This document shows positions 16,169-24,624 of a stretch of DNA of 64,000 nucleotides, one piece after another. The stretch is from positions 62,001 to 126,000 of the forward strand of contig NZ_PUGE01000005.1 of assembly GCF_002967075.1 (NCBI RefSeq), written 5' to 3'. The stretch's first letter is position 1; the number at the start of each line of letters is the position of its first letter. The DNA comes from Corynebacterium sp. J010B-136 (GTDB lineage: Bacteria > Actinomycetota > Actinomycetes > Mycobacteriales > Mycobacteriaceae). The position numbers and the translations under genes were made by a program. Under the pieces are notes generated by a model that had not been told where the DNA came from, did not search any database, and saw only the letters and a program-made list of their open reading frames with translations.

Positions 16169-18475
16169 ATGACCAACCAACCCACTCCATTTCCAAAGGC
16201 CACGATTGAGGGCTACCCACGCGTTGGACCACAGCGCGAGCTGAAGAAGGCACTGGAAGCATTCTGGGCAGGCAAGATTGACCAGGAAACCTTCGAATCC
16301 GCAGCACATTCTTTGCGCGTAGATACCTATGCACGCCTGAAGGATTTGGGTCTGAATGAGGACTACGCCATCCCGGCGGATGTTGCGTACTACGACCAGG
16401 TACTGGAGACCGCTTTGACCGTCGGCGCTGTCGGTGGGGATGCGGCTGAGGTATCTCTCGATGAGGAATTCGCGCTGGCTCGCGGTAACTCCGAGCGTGC
16501 ACCTTTGGAGATGACCAAGTGGTTTGATACCAACTACCACTACATCGTTCCAGAAATCGCCGATGGCCAGAAGTTCGTCGCGCGCCCACAGCGCATCGTT
16601 AAGCTGGTGGAAGAAGCTCGCGCCCAGGGCCACGCCGTGCGTCCTTACCTGGTTGGTCCAGTGACCGTTCTTGCGCTGTCCAAGCAGGCAGAAGGCTCCA
16701 ACGGCCAGCCGCTTGAGCGCCTGGATGAGCTGGTGGAGTCCTACATTCAGGTTCTTGCAGCGCTTGCCGATGCCGGCGTCGCCTGGGTCCAGCTCGCCGA
16801 ACCAGCGACTGTTGCTGACTTGGCTGTTGCTGATGACGCGCAGATTGCCGCGCACCTGGAAGCTGCCTACACCAAGATTTTGGCAGCCGAAAACCGCCCA
16901 CAGGTATACCTGACCACACCTTATGGCTCCGCACGCGCCGGGCTGGATGCACTGGCCAAGGTTGCACCAGAAGCACTGCACGTGGATTTGTCCGTGGGCA
17001 CCCAGGCACTGGATTCCGACTATGTTAACCGCGTGAAAAACACCGTTGATACCGCCAAGACCCAGCTGGTTGCTGGTCTGGTCGATGGCCGCAACGTGTG
17101 GGCAGGCAACCTGCGTGCACTGCGTGAGACCTTCGAGCAGTTCGACGGCGCATCCGTATCCACCTCAGTGTCGCTGCAGCACGTTCCACACACCGTGGAG
17201 GCAGAGCCCAACTTGCCTGTCGATGTCGCCGCATGGTTCTCCTTCGCGAATGAAAAGATCGGCGAAGTTGTAGCGCTGGCTGCAGGTCCTTTGGATGCGG
17301 CAGAAGCTTATGCTCGCGCTGACCGTGCAGTGCGTACCCGCGCGGAATCCACCCGTACCCACAATCAGCAGGTTGCTGACCGCACCGCGGCACTTCCTGA
17401 GGGCCAGGTGCAGCGTGAGCCAGCATTTGCGGAGCGCCAGGAAGCACAAAAGGCACTTGGTTTGCCGCTTTTGCCTACCACCACCATTGGTTCTTTCCCA
17501 CAGACCTCCGATATCCGTAAGGCCCGCGCTGACCACCGCGCCGGCAACTTGACCGATGAGCAGTACGTAGAGGAACTGCGCAAGGAAGTTGCTAGCGTCA
17601 TTGAGCTGCAGGAGCGCCTCGGCCTGGACGTTCTGGTTCACGGCGAGCCAGAGCGCAACGACATGGTGCAGTACTTCGCAGAGCTTCTCGATGGCTTCGT
17701 GGTCACCGAAAACGGCTGGGTCCAGTCTTATGGCTCCCGTTGCACCCGTCCACCAATCGTGGTTGGTGACGTCTCCCGTCCAAAGGCAATGACCGTGGAG
17801 TGGGCAAAGTACGCACAGTCCCTGTCCGAGAAGCACGTCAAGGGCATGCTCACTGGCCCAGTCACCATCTTGGCGTGGTCCTTTGTGCGTGACGATGTCC
17901 ACCAGTCTGTCTCCGCTGACCAAATTGGTGTGGCGTTGGCTGATGAGGTCAAGGACTTGGAAGAAGCTGGCATCGAAATCATTCAGATTGATGAGCCAGC
18001 ACTGCGTGAGCTGCTGCCACTGCGTGAAGAAGACCGCCCAAGCTACCTGGACTGGGCCGTGCGTTCCTTCCGCCTGGTGTCTTTGGATGCTGCGCCAACC
18101 ACGCAGATTCACACCCACCTGTGCTACTCCGAGTTCGGTCAGATCATCGACGCCGTTGCTGGTCTCGACGCCGATGTCACCTCGATTGAGGCTGCCCGTT
18201 CCCGCATGGAGCTGCTGCAGGATATCGATGAGAAGTTCCACTCCGAAATCGGTCCTGGCATCTACGACATCCACTCTCCACGTATTCCATCCGTGGCTGA
18301 GATGGCCGAGCTTATCCGTGCTGCTTTGAAGCACGTTCCGCTCGAGCGTCTGTGGGTCAACCCAGACTGTGGCCTGAAGACCCGCGGCTACGAAGAAACC
18401 GAGCAGTCCCTGCGCAACATGGTTCTCGCTCGCGACGAAGTCGCCGCGAACCTCAAGGTTTCGGTTAACGCTTAA
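16169..18475 (+). CDS. metE: Cobalamin-independent methionine synthase
   Basis: A 768-residue protein of full length. It transfers the methyl group from 5-methyltetrahydropteroyl-triglutamate to homocysteine. Two similar barrels are visible; the C-terminal catalytic half has the zinc-site motifs HTHLCYSEF (His and Cys ligands), a Glu ligand nearby, and NPDCGLKTR with the second Cys. [12 protein letters not shown] opens the C-terminal half. Codon use is strongly biased to preferred codons (CTG, GGC, CAG, AAG), consistent with high expression. It follows metF by 10 bp with GGAAAG as RBS. Confidence 0.95.
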   Translation: MTNQPTPFPKATIEGYPRVGPQRELKKALEAFWAGKIDQETFESAAHSLRVDTYARLKDLGLNEDYAIPADVAYYDQVLETALTVGAVGGDAAEVSLDEEFALARGNSERAPLEMTKWFDTNYHYIVPEIADGQKFVARPQRIVKLVEEARAQGHAVRPYLVGPVTVLALSKQAEGSNGQPLERLDELVESYIQVLAALADAGVAWVQLAEPATVADLAVADDAQIAAHLEAAYTKILAAENRPQVYLTTPYGSARAGLDALAKVAPEALHVDLSVGTQALDSDYVNRVKNTVDTAKTQLVAGLVDGRNVWAGNLRALRETFEQFDGASVSTSVSLQHVPHTVEAEPNLPVDVAAWFSFANEKIGEVVALAAGPLDAAEAYARADRAVRTRAESTRTHNQQVADRTAALPEGQVQREPAFAERQEAQKALGLPLLPTTTIGSFPQTSDIRKARADHRAGNLTDEQYVEELRKEVASVIELQERLGLDVLVHGEPERNDMVQYFAELLDGFVVTENGWVQSYGSRCTRPPIVVGDVSRPKAMTVEWAKYAQSLSEKHVKGMLTGPVTILAWSFVRDDVHQSVSADQIGVALADEVKDLEEAGIEIIQIDEPALRELLPLREEDRPSYLDWAVRSFRLVSLDAAPTTQIHTHLCYSEFGQIIDAVAGLDADVTSIEAARSRMELLQDIDEKFHSEIGPGIYDIHSPRIPSVAEMAELIRAALKHVPLERLWVNPDCGLKTRGYEETEQSLRNMVLARDEVAANLKVSVNA

Positions 18476-18512
18476 ACGCAGAGCCAACGGCTCGAGTATT
18501 AAGCCCTGAGCA

Positions 18513-19202
18513 TTAAGCCCTAAACACCAGCTGGCTGAGTGAGGAAATTACCTCCCGGTCAGCTGGTTGTGGTTTTGGCTGATGCGAAAGACCTTGGTAG
18601 AAGTACACGCCGGTTAGGCCGGCTTGGCGGGCGCCTTCGACATCGTTAAGCCAATTGTCCCCAATTAATGCGGTGCGCTGCGGGCTGGTGCCAATCTTTT
18701 CGCAGCCCAGTGAATATGCCCGCGGGCGCGGTTTGGGCGCGTCGTATTCCACAAGCGGAATCAGTTCCACACCGTCAATGACTAAGTTGCCGGCGCGGAC
18801 TTTGCCTTCCTGCATCTCGCGGGCACCGTTGGTCAAAATGCCGACCTTCTTGCCGGCTTCCAACGCGCTGTGGATAGTTGGAATGGCGTTCTGAAATGCC
18901 GCCCAGTGCGCCTGGTAGCCGCGAATGAACCCCGCGTAGAGCTCAGTTGCTTCCTCATCACTTAAATGCAGCTGGCCCGTAAATTCCTTGGCACGTTCAC
19001 GGCGCTGCTGCGGGTGGGAAAGATCCCCGCGCTCATAACGGCTAACCCACTTGTGCTCAATTTCTGCCCACCGTTCATACTGTCCGGTGGGCAGACCTAG
19101 TTCTTCACACCAGCTATCTAAGCCTTTGATGGATGCACCGGTGTGGTCCATGAGTGTGTCATCTAAGTCAAAGAGAATTCCGTCATAAGCAGCAAGATTC
19201 AT
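18513..19202 (-). CDS. HAD superfamily hydrolase (YjjG-like phosphatase)
   Basis: A 229-residue soluble phosphatase. HAD motif I is FDLDDTLMDHT (about 11-21, Asp nucleophile and acid/base), motif II is the Thr in ILTNGA, and motifs III/IV are the Lys in DAPKPRPRAY and GDNWLNDVEGA. A helical cap sits between motif I and II. The pattern is closest to YjjG/pyrimidine 5'-nucleotidases, but substrate is uncertain. A short GAGCC/GGCTC hairpin at 18481-18493 lies between it and the convergent metE. Confidence 0.82.
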   Translation of the reverse strand: MNLAAYDGILFDLDDTLMDHTGASIKGLDSWCEELGLPTGQYERWAEIEHKWVSRYERGDLSHPQQRRERAKEFTGQLHLSDEEATELYAGFIRGYQAHWAAFQNAIPTIHSALEAGKKVGILTNGAREMQEGKVRAGNLVIDGVELIPLVEYDAPKPRPRAYSLGCEKIGTSPQRTALIGDNWLNDVEGARQAGLTGVYFYQGLSHQPKPQPADREVISSLSQLVFRA

Positions 19203-19301
19203 AATTCTTCAGTGTACAAAAGTTAAACCCTGAAAGAAGGGATACTGATCGCTGTGCGCGAGCATTCCCCGGTACGCATGCCACGGCTTTAGAACTTTGT
19301 T

Positions 19302-19315
19302 TACAATGGCTGCCA
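19302..19315 (+). promoter_or_regulatory. Possible leaderless promoter of ppiA
   Basis: TACAAT at 19302-19307 is a good -10 placed 7 bases before ATG 19315, and no ribosome-binding site precedes that ATG. The transcript may therefore begin at or next to the start codon, as is common in corynebacteria. No clear -35. Confidence 0.4.
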
Positions 19316-19842
19316 TGACTCAGAAGACTGCAACTGCAACGCTGCACACCAACCTCGGTGACATTGTCATCGACCTGTTCGGTAACCACGCACCAGTAAC
19401 TGTTGAAAACTTTATCGGCCTCGCAACCGGTGAGAAGGAATACTCTGCTCAAAACGCTAAGGGCGAGCAGACCGGCCCGTTCTACGACGGCGCTATCTTC
19501 CACCGCATTATTGATAACTTCATGATCCAGGGCGGCGACCCAACCGGCACCGGCCGTGGTGGCCCTGGCTACCAGTTTCAGGATGAGTTCCACCCAGAGC
19601 TCACCTTCGACCGCCCATACCTGTTGGCTATGGCAAACGCTGGCCCTGGCACCAATGGTTCCCAGTTCTTCATCACCGTGGCACCAACCCCACACCTGAA
19701 CAACCACCACACCATCTTCGGTGAGGTCACTGACCCAGCTTCCCAGGAAGTTGTGGCTAAGTTGGCAAAGGTTCAGACTGACCGCATGGACCGCCCAGCT
19801 GAAGACGTTGTCATTGAGTCTGTGGAGATTGCACAGGCTTAA
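19315..19842 (+). CDS. ppiA: Cyclophilin-type peptidyl-prolyl cis-trans isomerase
   Basis: A 175-residue cytoplasmic cyclophilin A-type enzyme that isomerises X-Pro bonds. The active-site pattern is complete: FHRIIDNFMIQGGDP (catalytic Arg), GTNGSQFFIT and HTIFGEV. The start MTQKTATATLHTN is chosen because it matches the corynebacterial orthologue and has a -10 just upstream; ATG 19306 is in frame too. Order ppiA-rhomboid is conserved near the corynebacterial origin. A hairpin follows the stop. Confidence 0.92.
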   Translation: MTQKTATATLHTNLGDIVIDLFGNHAPVTVENFIGLATGEKEYSAQNAKGEQTGPFYDGAIFHRIIDNFMIQGGDPTGTGRGGPGYQFQDEFHPELTFDRPYLLAMANAGPGTNGSQFFITVAPTPHLNNHHTIFGEVTDPASQEVVAKLAKVQTDRMDRPAEDVVIESVEIAQA

Positions 19843-19848
19843 TGCCCT

Positions 19849-19875
19849 GATGAGCTAACTTCTCATCGTTATTTT
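19849..19875 (+). terminator. Intrinsic terminator of ppiA
   Basis: GATGAG (19849-19854) and CTCATC (19862-19867) form a 6-bp stem with a 7-base loop followed by GTTATTTT. Confidence 0.6.
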
Positions 19876-19957
19876 CCCGCGTGAGCGCGCTCTATAGTTA
19901 AACCTGTAGAGGAAGCCCACGTGGGTTTTCTAGTTTTATCTCGAGGAACTTAAATTC

Positions 19958-20611
19958 ATGCAGACGTGGCTGAAATCCTTTTATCGCACTGCTCCCGCAA
20001 CGCTGATTATCACTAGCGCGTGCATTATCTTGTGGCTTGTCGCGGCCTTTCAGGCGCGATCGCTGACGAACGTTTTTGGCGACTCTGCGCTCATGAACAA
20101 CATGATGGTGTGGGGGCCTGCATTCGAGATTGCAGACCACTGGTGGACTCCGCTGAGCTACGCGTTTATGCACCTGGATATTGGCCACCTGACGGTGAAT
20201 ATGTTCATGCTGATGCTCATCGGCCGTGAGGTTGAACGTCACTTCGGCACTGTGTTGTTTGTGGCGTTGTATCTCTCGGCTGCGATTAGCTCGGGACTGT
20301 TGATTCTGACCCTGGACTTCATGTCACCTACCGCCGGTGCCTCCGGCGCGCTGTTCGCGCTCATGGTGCTGTTGATTTCTGTCTACCGCAGCCGCGGTGC
20401 CGACCTGCGCGCGTCCATCGTCTTAGTTGTGGTCAACGTGGTCTATACCTTCCTCACAACTGGGGTATCCCTCTGGGGACATCTCGGTGGCCTTTTCGCC
20501 GGCATCATCCTGGCATTGTGCGTTAACCGTAAATCACCAGTTACCCACTGGGTTGGCATCATCGGCCTGCCCGTTGCTGCGTTCTTTTTATACACAGGGG
20601 TTGGAGCTTAA
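19958..20611 (+). CDS. Rhomboid family intramembrane serine protease
   Basis: A 217-residue protein with about six membrane helices. It carries the rhomboid catalytic motif GASGALFAL (Ser about residue 130) and the catalytic His in GHLGGLFAG near residue 174; HLDIGHLTVNM (about 73-83) is the conserved HxxxxHxxxN helix. It cleaves membrane-anchored substrates within the bilayer; the substrate here is unknown. Upstream, TATAGT at 19893-19898 is a plausible -10. A strong terminator follows. Confidence 0.9.
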   Translation: MQTWLKSFYRTAPATLIITSACIILWLVAAFQARSLTNVFGDSALMNNMMVWGPAFEIADHWWTPLSYAFMHLDIGHLTVNMFMLMLIGREVERHFGTVLFVALYLSAAISSGLLILTLDFMSPTAGASGALFALMVLLISVYRSRGADLRASIVLVVVNVVYTFLTTGVSLWGHLGGLFAGIILALCVNRKSPVTHWVGIIGLPVAAFFLYTGVGA

Positions 20612-20626
20612 ACCCAACAATCATTA

Positions 20627-20662
20627 AGGCGCCTTCCACACAACGTGGAAGGCGCCTATTTT
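20627..20662 (+). terminator. Intrinsic terminator after the rhomboid gene
   Basis: AGGCGCCTTCCAC (20627-20639) pairs perfectly with GTGGAAGGCGCCT (20645-20657) around a 5-base loop and is followed by ATTTTG. A textbook Rho-independent terminator. Confidence 0.9.
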
Positions 20663-20750
20663 GATCGCATTGGCACAGGGTTGTGAATTGTGCCGCGCAG
20701 TGAGACGCGGGCTGTGTGCATTTGTGGAATTTGTGCCCTGAGCAGGGCAG

Positions 20751-21082
20751 TGGGGATAACTACGGCATGTTATCCACGGGGACATGTGTGCGAAAGTAAT
20801 TCACAGTAGTTATCCACATTGTGGATAACTACACTTGTGTAATTGTCGAAAGAAAACGCGAATCGAACATATAAAACGCCAGCTATTCCGATCTTTTGCG
20901 CATTTTTCGAAACTTTAGAGCCCTGTTAAAACAGTGAGAAAAGTTATCCACAGGCTGTGTGTAAACATGTGGAGAGCCGAATTCCACAGACTTGTCCCCA
21001 GGCTGTGGATAACTTTGTGCACGGGCGGTGTAAAACCGTGGATTACTCGGGGTTTTCACGCCGAATTAGCATGCTGTCCACA
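20751..21082. other. DnaA-box cluster in a gene-free region
   Basis: Four perfect DnaA boxes (TTATCCACA): 20810-20818 (+), 20820-20828 (-), 20944-20952 (+) and 21004-21012 (-). Near matches: 20751-20759 (TGGGGATAA) and 20770-20778 (TTATCCACG) with one change; 20797-20805, 21037-21045 and 21074-21082 with two. Boxes at 20810 and 20820 are head to head in a 23-bp palindrome with perfect 11-bp arms. The middle 20830-20940 is A/T-rich. The 630-bp gap (20612-21242) has no gene. It looks like an oriC-type or DnaA-titrating site; no dnaA or dnaN is in the window. Confidence 0.75.
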
Positions 21083-21194
21083 AGGTGGAAAAAGTTTTAA
21101 CCATTTTGAGCAGGGGAAACCGTGATTTTCTCAACCCTGTTGTTGTTTTCCACCTTGTGCACAACTTGGTTCTATGCTTATCATGTCATTAAGC

Positions 21195-21230
21195 GATATA
21201 TCAGTTAGTGATATAGCGTTGAGCGATATA
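21195..21230 (+). promoter_or_regulatory. PadR-type operator array
   Basis: GATATA occurs at 21195, 21210 and 21225, spaced exactly 15 bp. Within it TATATCA-N5-TGATATA (21197-21215) is a perfect palindrome. PadR regulators bind ATAT-rich palindromes of this form, usually their own promoter. The array ends at the Shine-Dalgarno AAGGAG, so binding would block initiation or elongation. Confidence 0.6.
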
Positions 21231-21242
21231 AGGAGATGAATG

Positions 21243-21584
21243 ATGGCGAGAAAGCCTGGCTTGGATGAAGGAAACCTTCCAGAAGCGGCGTTCTTTATTT
21301 TGCTGGCTGTGAGGAACACCCGTCACGGGTACTCAATCATGCAGCACTTGGAAGAACGCTCAGGCGGATTAGTCACCATCGGTCCAGCGTCGTTGTACAC
21401 AACGTTGAAAAAGCTCGCCGATGCTGAACTGATTGAGGAAATTGATTCCTCCAACAACCGCCGTAGCTACCGCATGACCGCTAAAGGAATGGAAGTTGCA
21501 ACCAAAAACGTCGAGCGCCGCCGGCAACTAGTCGCAGCGGCGGAGAAACTGCTTAACGAAGAGATAGGAGAAGATAATGGCTAA
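21243..21584 (+). CDS. PadR family transcriptional regulator
   Basis: A 113-residue winged-helix protein. PadR features: LPEAAFFILLAVRNTRHGYSIMQ at the N-terminus, then ITIGPASLYTTLKKLADAELI (recognition helix and wing) and a C-terminal dimerisation helix (residues 80-110). ATG 21243 is preferred over 21240 because AAGGAG is then 7 bases away. It overlaps the DUF2812 gene by 8 bp, the usual PadR-DUF2812 pair, where PadR represses the membrane partner until a stress or compound is sensed. Confidence 0.88.
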   Translation: MARKPGLDEGNLPEAAFFILLAVRNTRHGYSIMQHLEERSGGLVTIGPASLYTTLKKLADAELIEEIDSSNNRRSYRMTAKGMEVATKNVERRRQLVAAAEKLLNEEIGEDNG

Positions 21585-22101
21585 GCGTTGGAGCGGGGGT
21601 CTCGCTTTTAGTCCGGAGCGCGAACTGCAAGTATTTCGCGAAATGGCACTGAAAGGTGAACATCTGTCTGGAACAGCGATGGCTGGGCATGGCTGGGAGT
21701 TTACGCCAGGTGAGAAAGAAGATGTCATCTTTGACATGACTACCGAGCCGGACGCAGATGACGACTTTTTCACAATGTGCAAGCAAGCCGGTTGGACTCA
21801 CGTTCTGTCTGTGGCAGATACGCACATCTTCAAAGCAGCTCCCGGCACCGTTGCATTGCACACCGATGAGCAATTGGAAACGGAAATTCTGGAGAATCAG
21901 CGCAATAGGTTTGCGAAGGCCTCTGCGGTATCCATCGTGATATTCATTGCCGTATTTCTACTTATTGCAAACGTTGACTGGCCCAATATTATTGAAGTCG
22001 TCCTTGGCGTCGCAGCGATTTTCCTCGTGGTTTACTCAGTTTTACCGCTGGTTGGTTTTCAAACCAAGCTCATAAAGGCTCGCAAGCAACTAGATGACTA
22101 G
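21577..22101 (+). CDS. DUF2812 domain membrane protein
   Basis: A 174-residue protein. The N-terminal half (FSPERELQVFREMALKGEHL through DDFFTMCKQAGWTHV) is a DUF2812 domain; two membrane helices follow (about 116-133 and 138-156). Such proteins are nearly always encoded next to a PadR regulator and are of unknown biochemical role. Coupled to PadR by an ATGGCTAA overlap with GGAG upstream. Confidence 0.8.
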   Translation: MAKRWSGGLAFSPERELQVFREMALKGEHLSGTAMAGHGWEFTPGEKEDVIFDMTTEPDADDDFFTMCKQAGWTHVLSVADTHIFKAAPGTVALHTDEQLETEILENQRNRFAKASAVSIVIFIAVFLLIANVDWPNIIEVVLGVAAIFLVVYSVLPLVGFQTKLIKARKQLDD

Positions 22102-22171
22102 CAAAGCACTTCCCATCCGAAGGTCACTCTAACGAGGATGTTCGGCATGGCTCTTATACGCAGGGATAAAA

Positions 22172-22245
22172 AGCGACGATGAGCACGGTAGGTAATCCAC
22201 CGTGCTCATCGTCGCTGCGAAGTTAACGCTATTTATAGCGTTAAC
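22172..22245. terminator. Two tandem perfect hairpins between convergent genes
   Basis: Hairpin 1: AGCGACGATGAGCACGGT (22172-22189) pairs perfectly over 18 bp with 22199-22216 around a 9-base loop. Hairpin 2: GTTAACGCTA (22222-22231) pairs perfectly with TAGCGTTAAC (22236-22245). They lie between the DUF2812 gene and the end of crgA, and neither has a T tract. Probably bidirectional terminators or mRNA 3' stabilisers. Confidence 0.6.
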
Positions 22246-22256
22246 GCCAGCTAAGG

Positions 22257-22532
22257 CTAACGCCAACCCATGGTCATGAGTAGACCGATGATGGCAAGGC
22301 CGAAGCCGATGCCGTAGTTCCAAGGGCCGAGGGCGGCCATAAAGGCGATCTGTTCGCCGGCGAGGTAGTTGACAACAATCCATGCCAGACCAATGATCAT
22401 CAGACCCAACATGACAACGATGTACCACTTTGGGGTGCCCTCAGCATTGACCTTTACCGGGGTGCGGTTTGCTGCGGAACCGGCGGTAGACGGTGCAGGG
22501 GTCGAAGATGGGTTGTACTTTGACTTTGGCAT
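22257..22532 (-). CDS. crgA: Cell division protein CrgA
   Basis: A 91-residue membrane protein with a basic, Ser/Pro-rich N-terminus ([12 protein letters not shown]) and two membrane helices separated by a short loop ([22 protein letters not shown] and a second helix ending GWR), the typical CrgA layout. CrgA recruits FtsI/PbpA and FtsQ-type partners to the septum and poles in actinobacteria. It lies 77 bp downstream of pknB, the conserved neighbourhood. Confidence 0.9.
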   Translation of the reverse strand: MPKSKYNPSSTPAPSTAGSAANRTPVKVNAEGTPKWYIVVMLGLMIIGLAWIVVNYLAGEQIAFMAALGPWNYGIGFGLAIIGLLMTMGWR

Positions 22533-22608
22533 GGGCCTTTATCAACCTTTTCGCGAATGAAATAACGACTAATATTTATATTGTGGAATCAAACTTTACC
22601 AGAGCAAT

Positions 22609-24624
22609 CTAGGGGATAAGCTCCCCGAGATTAAACTCCCACACACGGATTTCGATATCGGCATCGCGGCGGACAGAGTCGCCTTCGCTTACCGATGCCC
22701 ACGCGATCAAATCACTATCAACCGCCGAACCAGTATTAACTGGGCGGCCAATATTGAAACTGCCGGACCAGCCAGCATCGCGTAACGCTTCCTCGGCCTC
22801 CTCAGGGGTCTGGCGAACCAAATCCGGAGCAACAATGAGCTGGCCATTAGAAACGCGTACTGTCACGGTGCTATCGGCAGGAATCTCATTGCCCTCATCA
22901 GAGACCGAAAGAACCTGTCCATCTGTTTCTGTGGAGTCCACGTTTTCTACCTGGACATCAAAGCCCATGGCATCCAAGGTGGAGCGGACATCTTCAATAT
23001 CTTGACCCACCAGGTTCGATGGCACACGGATCATGCGTGGACCAGTACCAACGGTCACCGTTACCCGGGAACCACGGGAGAGTTGCGAACCAGCAGGCGG
23101 ATTCTGCTGGGTAACCCGTCCGGTGTTTTCCGCGCTGGATTCTTCTTCTTCGACGCTGTCAGACATGCTCAGGCCGGCATCGGAAAGCGCACGGGAGGCG
23201 TCTTCCAAGCTTAAGCCGACGACATCTGGTACCTCAGTGATCTCGCGTCCCGATGACACCGTGAGAATAACCGTGGAATTGCGCTGCAACTGCGAGCCCG
23301 GTGCCGGATTAATGCGAATCGCATTGTCACGAGCAATATCGGGATTAGCTTCCTCATTAACCGTGACCAGTAGATCAATATCTTCTAATTCCGCAATGAC
23401 TTCACTGCGCGGACGATCTTCCACATCCGGAACGGTGACCATATTAGCTTGTGCCTGCTGGTCTTGTTCCTGCTCCGCTTGACGCTGCTGGGAAGTATTC
23501 CAATAGTCAAAGGCAAAACCGATGAGCAATCCAGCGAGCGCGATTGCCAAAATAATGGCGATCCACTTCATCCACGGCCGTGGTTTACGGTCATCGTCGC
23601 GCTCATCGATATCAGCAGAGGCCACACCAGGTGCGGCAACGGGTACGCCAGCTGCTGCTGCCGGCTGCGGATCCATCGTGGTGGTTGCAGGATGCACCGC
23701 TGCAACACGAGTGGAATCCTCCGGCTGACTGTGCGCCGACGGTTCATCGTCAGCAATGTGCATTTGTGCCGCGCGGGTGACATTACCGGAGCTCATGCGC
23801 TCTAAATCGGCACCGAATTCCTGCGCGGACTGATAGCGATCCATCGGATCTTTGGCCATCGACGTCAACACCACGGCGTCCAAATTGACGCGTTCGGTCG
23901 GTGTTAAAGAATCTGGATCCAAAGATTCCGACGGCGCATTGGGCTCTTCTTGCACGTGCTGATACGCCACGGCGAAAGGAGTTTCGCCTTCGAAAGGCGC
24001 ATGACCGGTGACGGCTTCGTATAAAACGCAGCCCAAAGCGTAGACATCGGAACGCGCATCGGCGGGCTTTCCCTGCGCTTGCTCCGGGGAGAGATACTGC
24101 GCGGTACCAATAACTGCCGAGGTCTGCGTCATCGCCGAAGTGGAATCATCCAACGCGCGGGCAATACCAAAGTCCATGACTTTGACCTGGCCCGTGTTGG
24201 TGATCATGATATTGGCAGGTTTTACATCACGGTGAATAATGCCCGCATCATGTGAGGCCTGCAGCGCATGCGCCACCGGAATGAGCACTTGTGCAGCTTC
24301 GCGCGGGGACAACGGTCCATCTTCGCGCACGAGATCGCGCAAGGTACGCCCGTGGACTAATTCCATGACGATATAAGGAATCGCCATCCCATCTTCATCG
24401 GCCTCACCGGTGTCATAGACTGCGACAATATTGGGATGGTTCAAACGCCCAGAATTTTGAGCCTCTTTGCGGAAGCGTTCCCGGAAATTAACATCGCGCG
24501 CCATTTCTGGACGCAACATTTTGATGGCTACATCACGGCCCAGCAAGGAGTCGGTAGCACGGTAGACCTCCGACATTCCGCCAGTGCCAATGACGTCGCC
24601 TAAACGGTAGCGATCATTAACCAT
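22609..24624 (-). CDS. pknB: Serine/threonine protein kinase PknB with PASTA repeats
   Basis: A 671-residue membrane kinase from ATG 24624 (MVNDRYRLG), with GGAGG 7 bases upstream; a 5-codon longer start is less likely. Kinase domain about 1-275: glycine loop GTGGMSEVY, catalytic HRDVKPANIM, DFG as DFGIARAL, activation loop with Thr residues (TQTSAVIGTAQYLSPEQA). One membrane helix at about 350-370, then four extracellular PASTA domains that sense muropeptides/lipid II. PknB phosphorylates cell wall and division proteins and FHA proteins. It overlaps pknA by 8 bp. Length and order match other corynebacteria. Confidence 0.95.
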   Translation of the reverse strand: MVNDRYRLGDVIGTGGMSEVYRATDSLLGRDVAIKMLRPEMARDVNFRERFRKEAQNSGRLNHPNIVAVYDTGEADEDGMAIPYIVMELVHGRTLRDLVREDGPLSPREAAQVLIPVAHALQASHDAGIIHRDVKPANIMITNTGQVKVMDFGIARALDDSTSAMTQTSAVIGTAQYLSPEQAQGKPADARSDVYALGCVLYEAVTGHAPFEGETPFAVAYQHVQEEPNAPSESLDPDSLTPTERVNLDAVVLTSMAKDPMDRYQSAQEFGADLERMSSGNVTRAAQMHIADDEPSAHSQPEDSTRVAAVHPATTTMDPQPAAAAGVPVAAPGVASADIDERDDDRKPRPWMKWIAIILAIALAGLLIGFAFDYWNTSQQRQAEQEQDQQAQANMVTVPDVEDRPRSEVIAELEDIDLLVTVNEEANPDIARDNAIRINPAPGSQLQRNSTVILTVSSGREITEVPDVVGLSLEDASRALSDAGLSMSDSVEEEESSAENTGRVTQQNPPAGSQLSRGSRVTVTVGTGPRMIRVPSNLVGQDIEDVRSTLDAMGFDVQVENVDSTETDGQVLSVSDEGNEIPADSTVTVRVSNGQLIVAPDLVRQTPEEAEEALRDAGWSGSFNIGRPVNTGSAVDSDLIAWASVSEGDSVRRDADIEIRVWEFNLGELIP

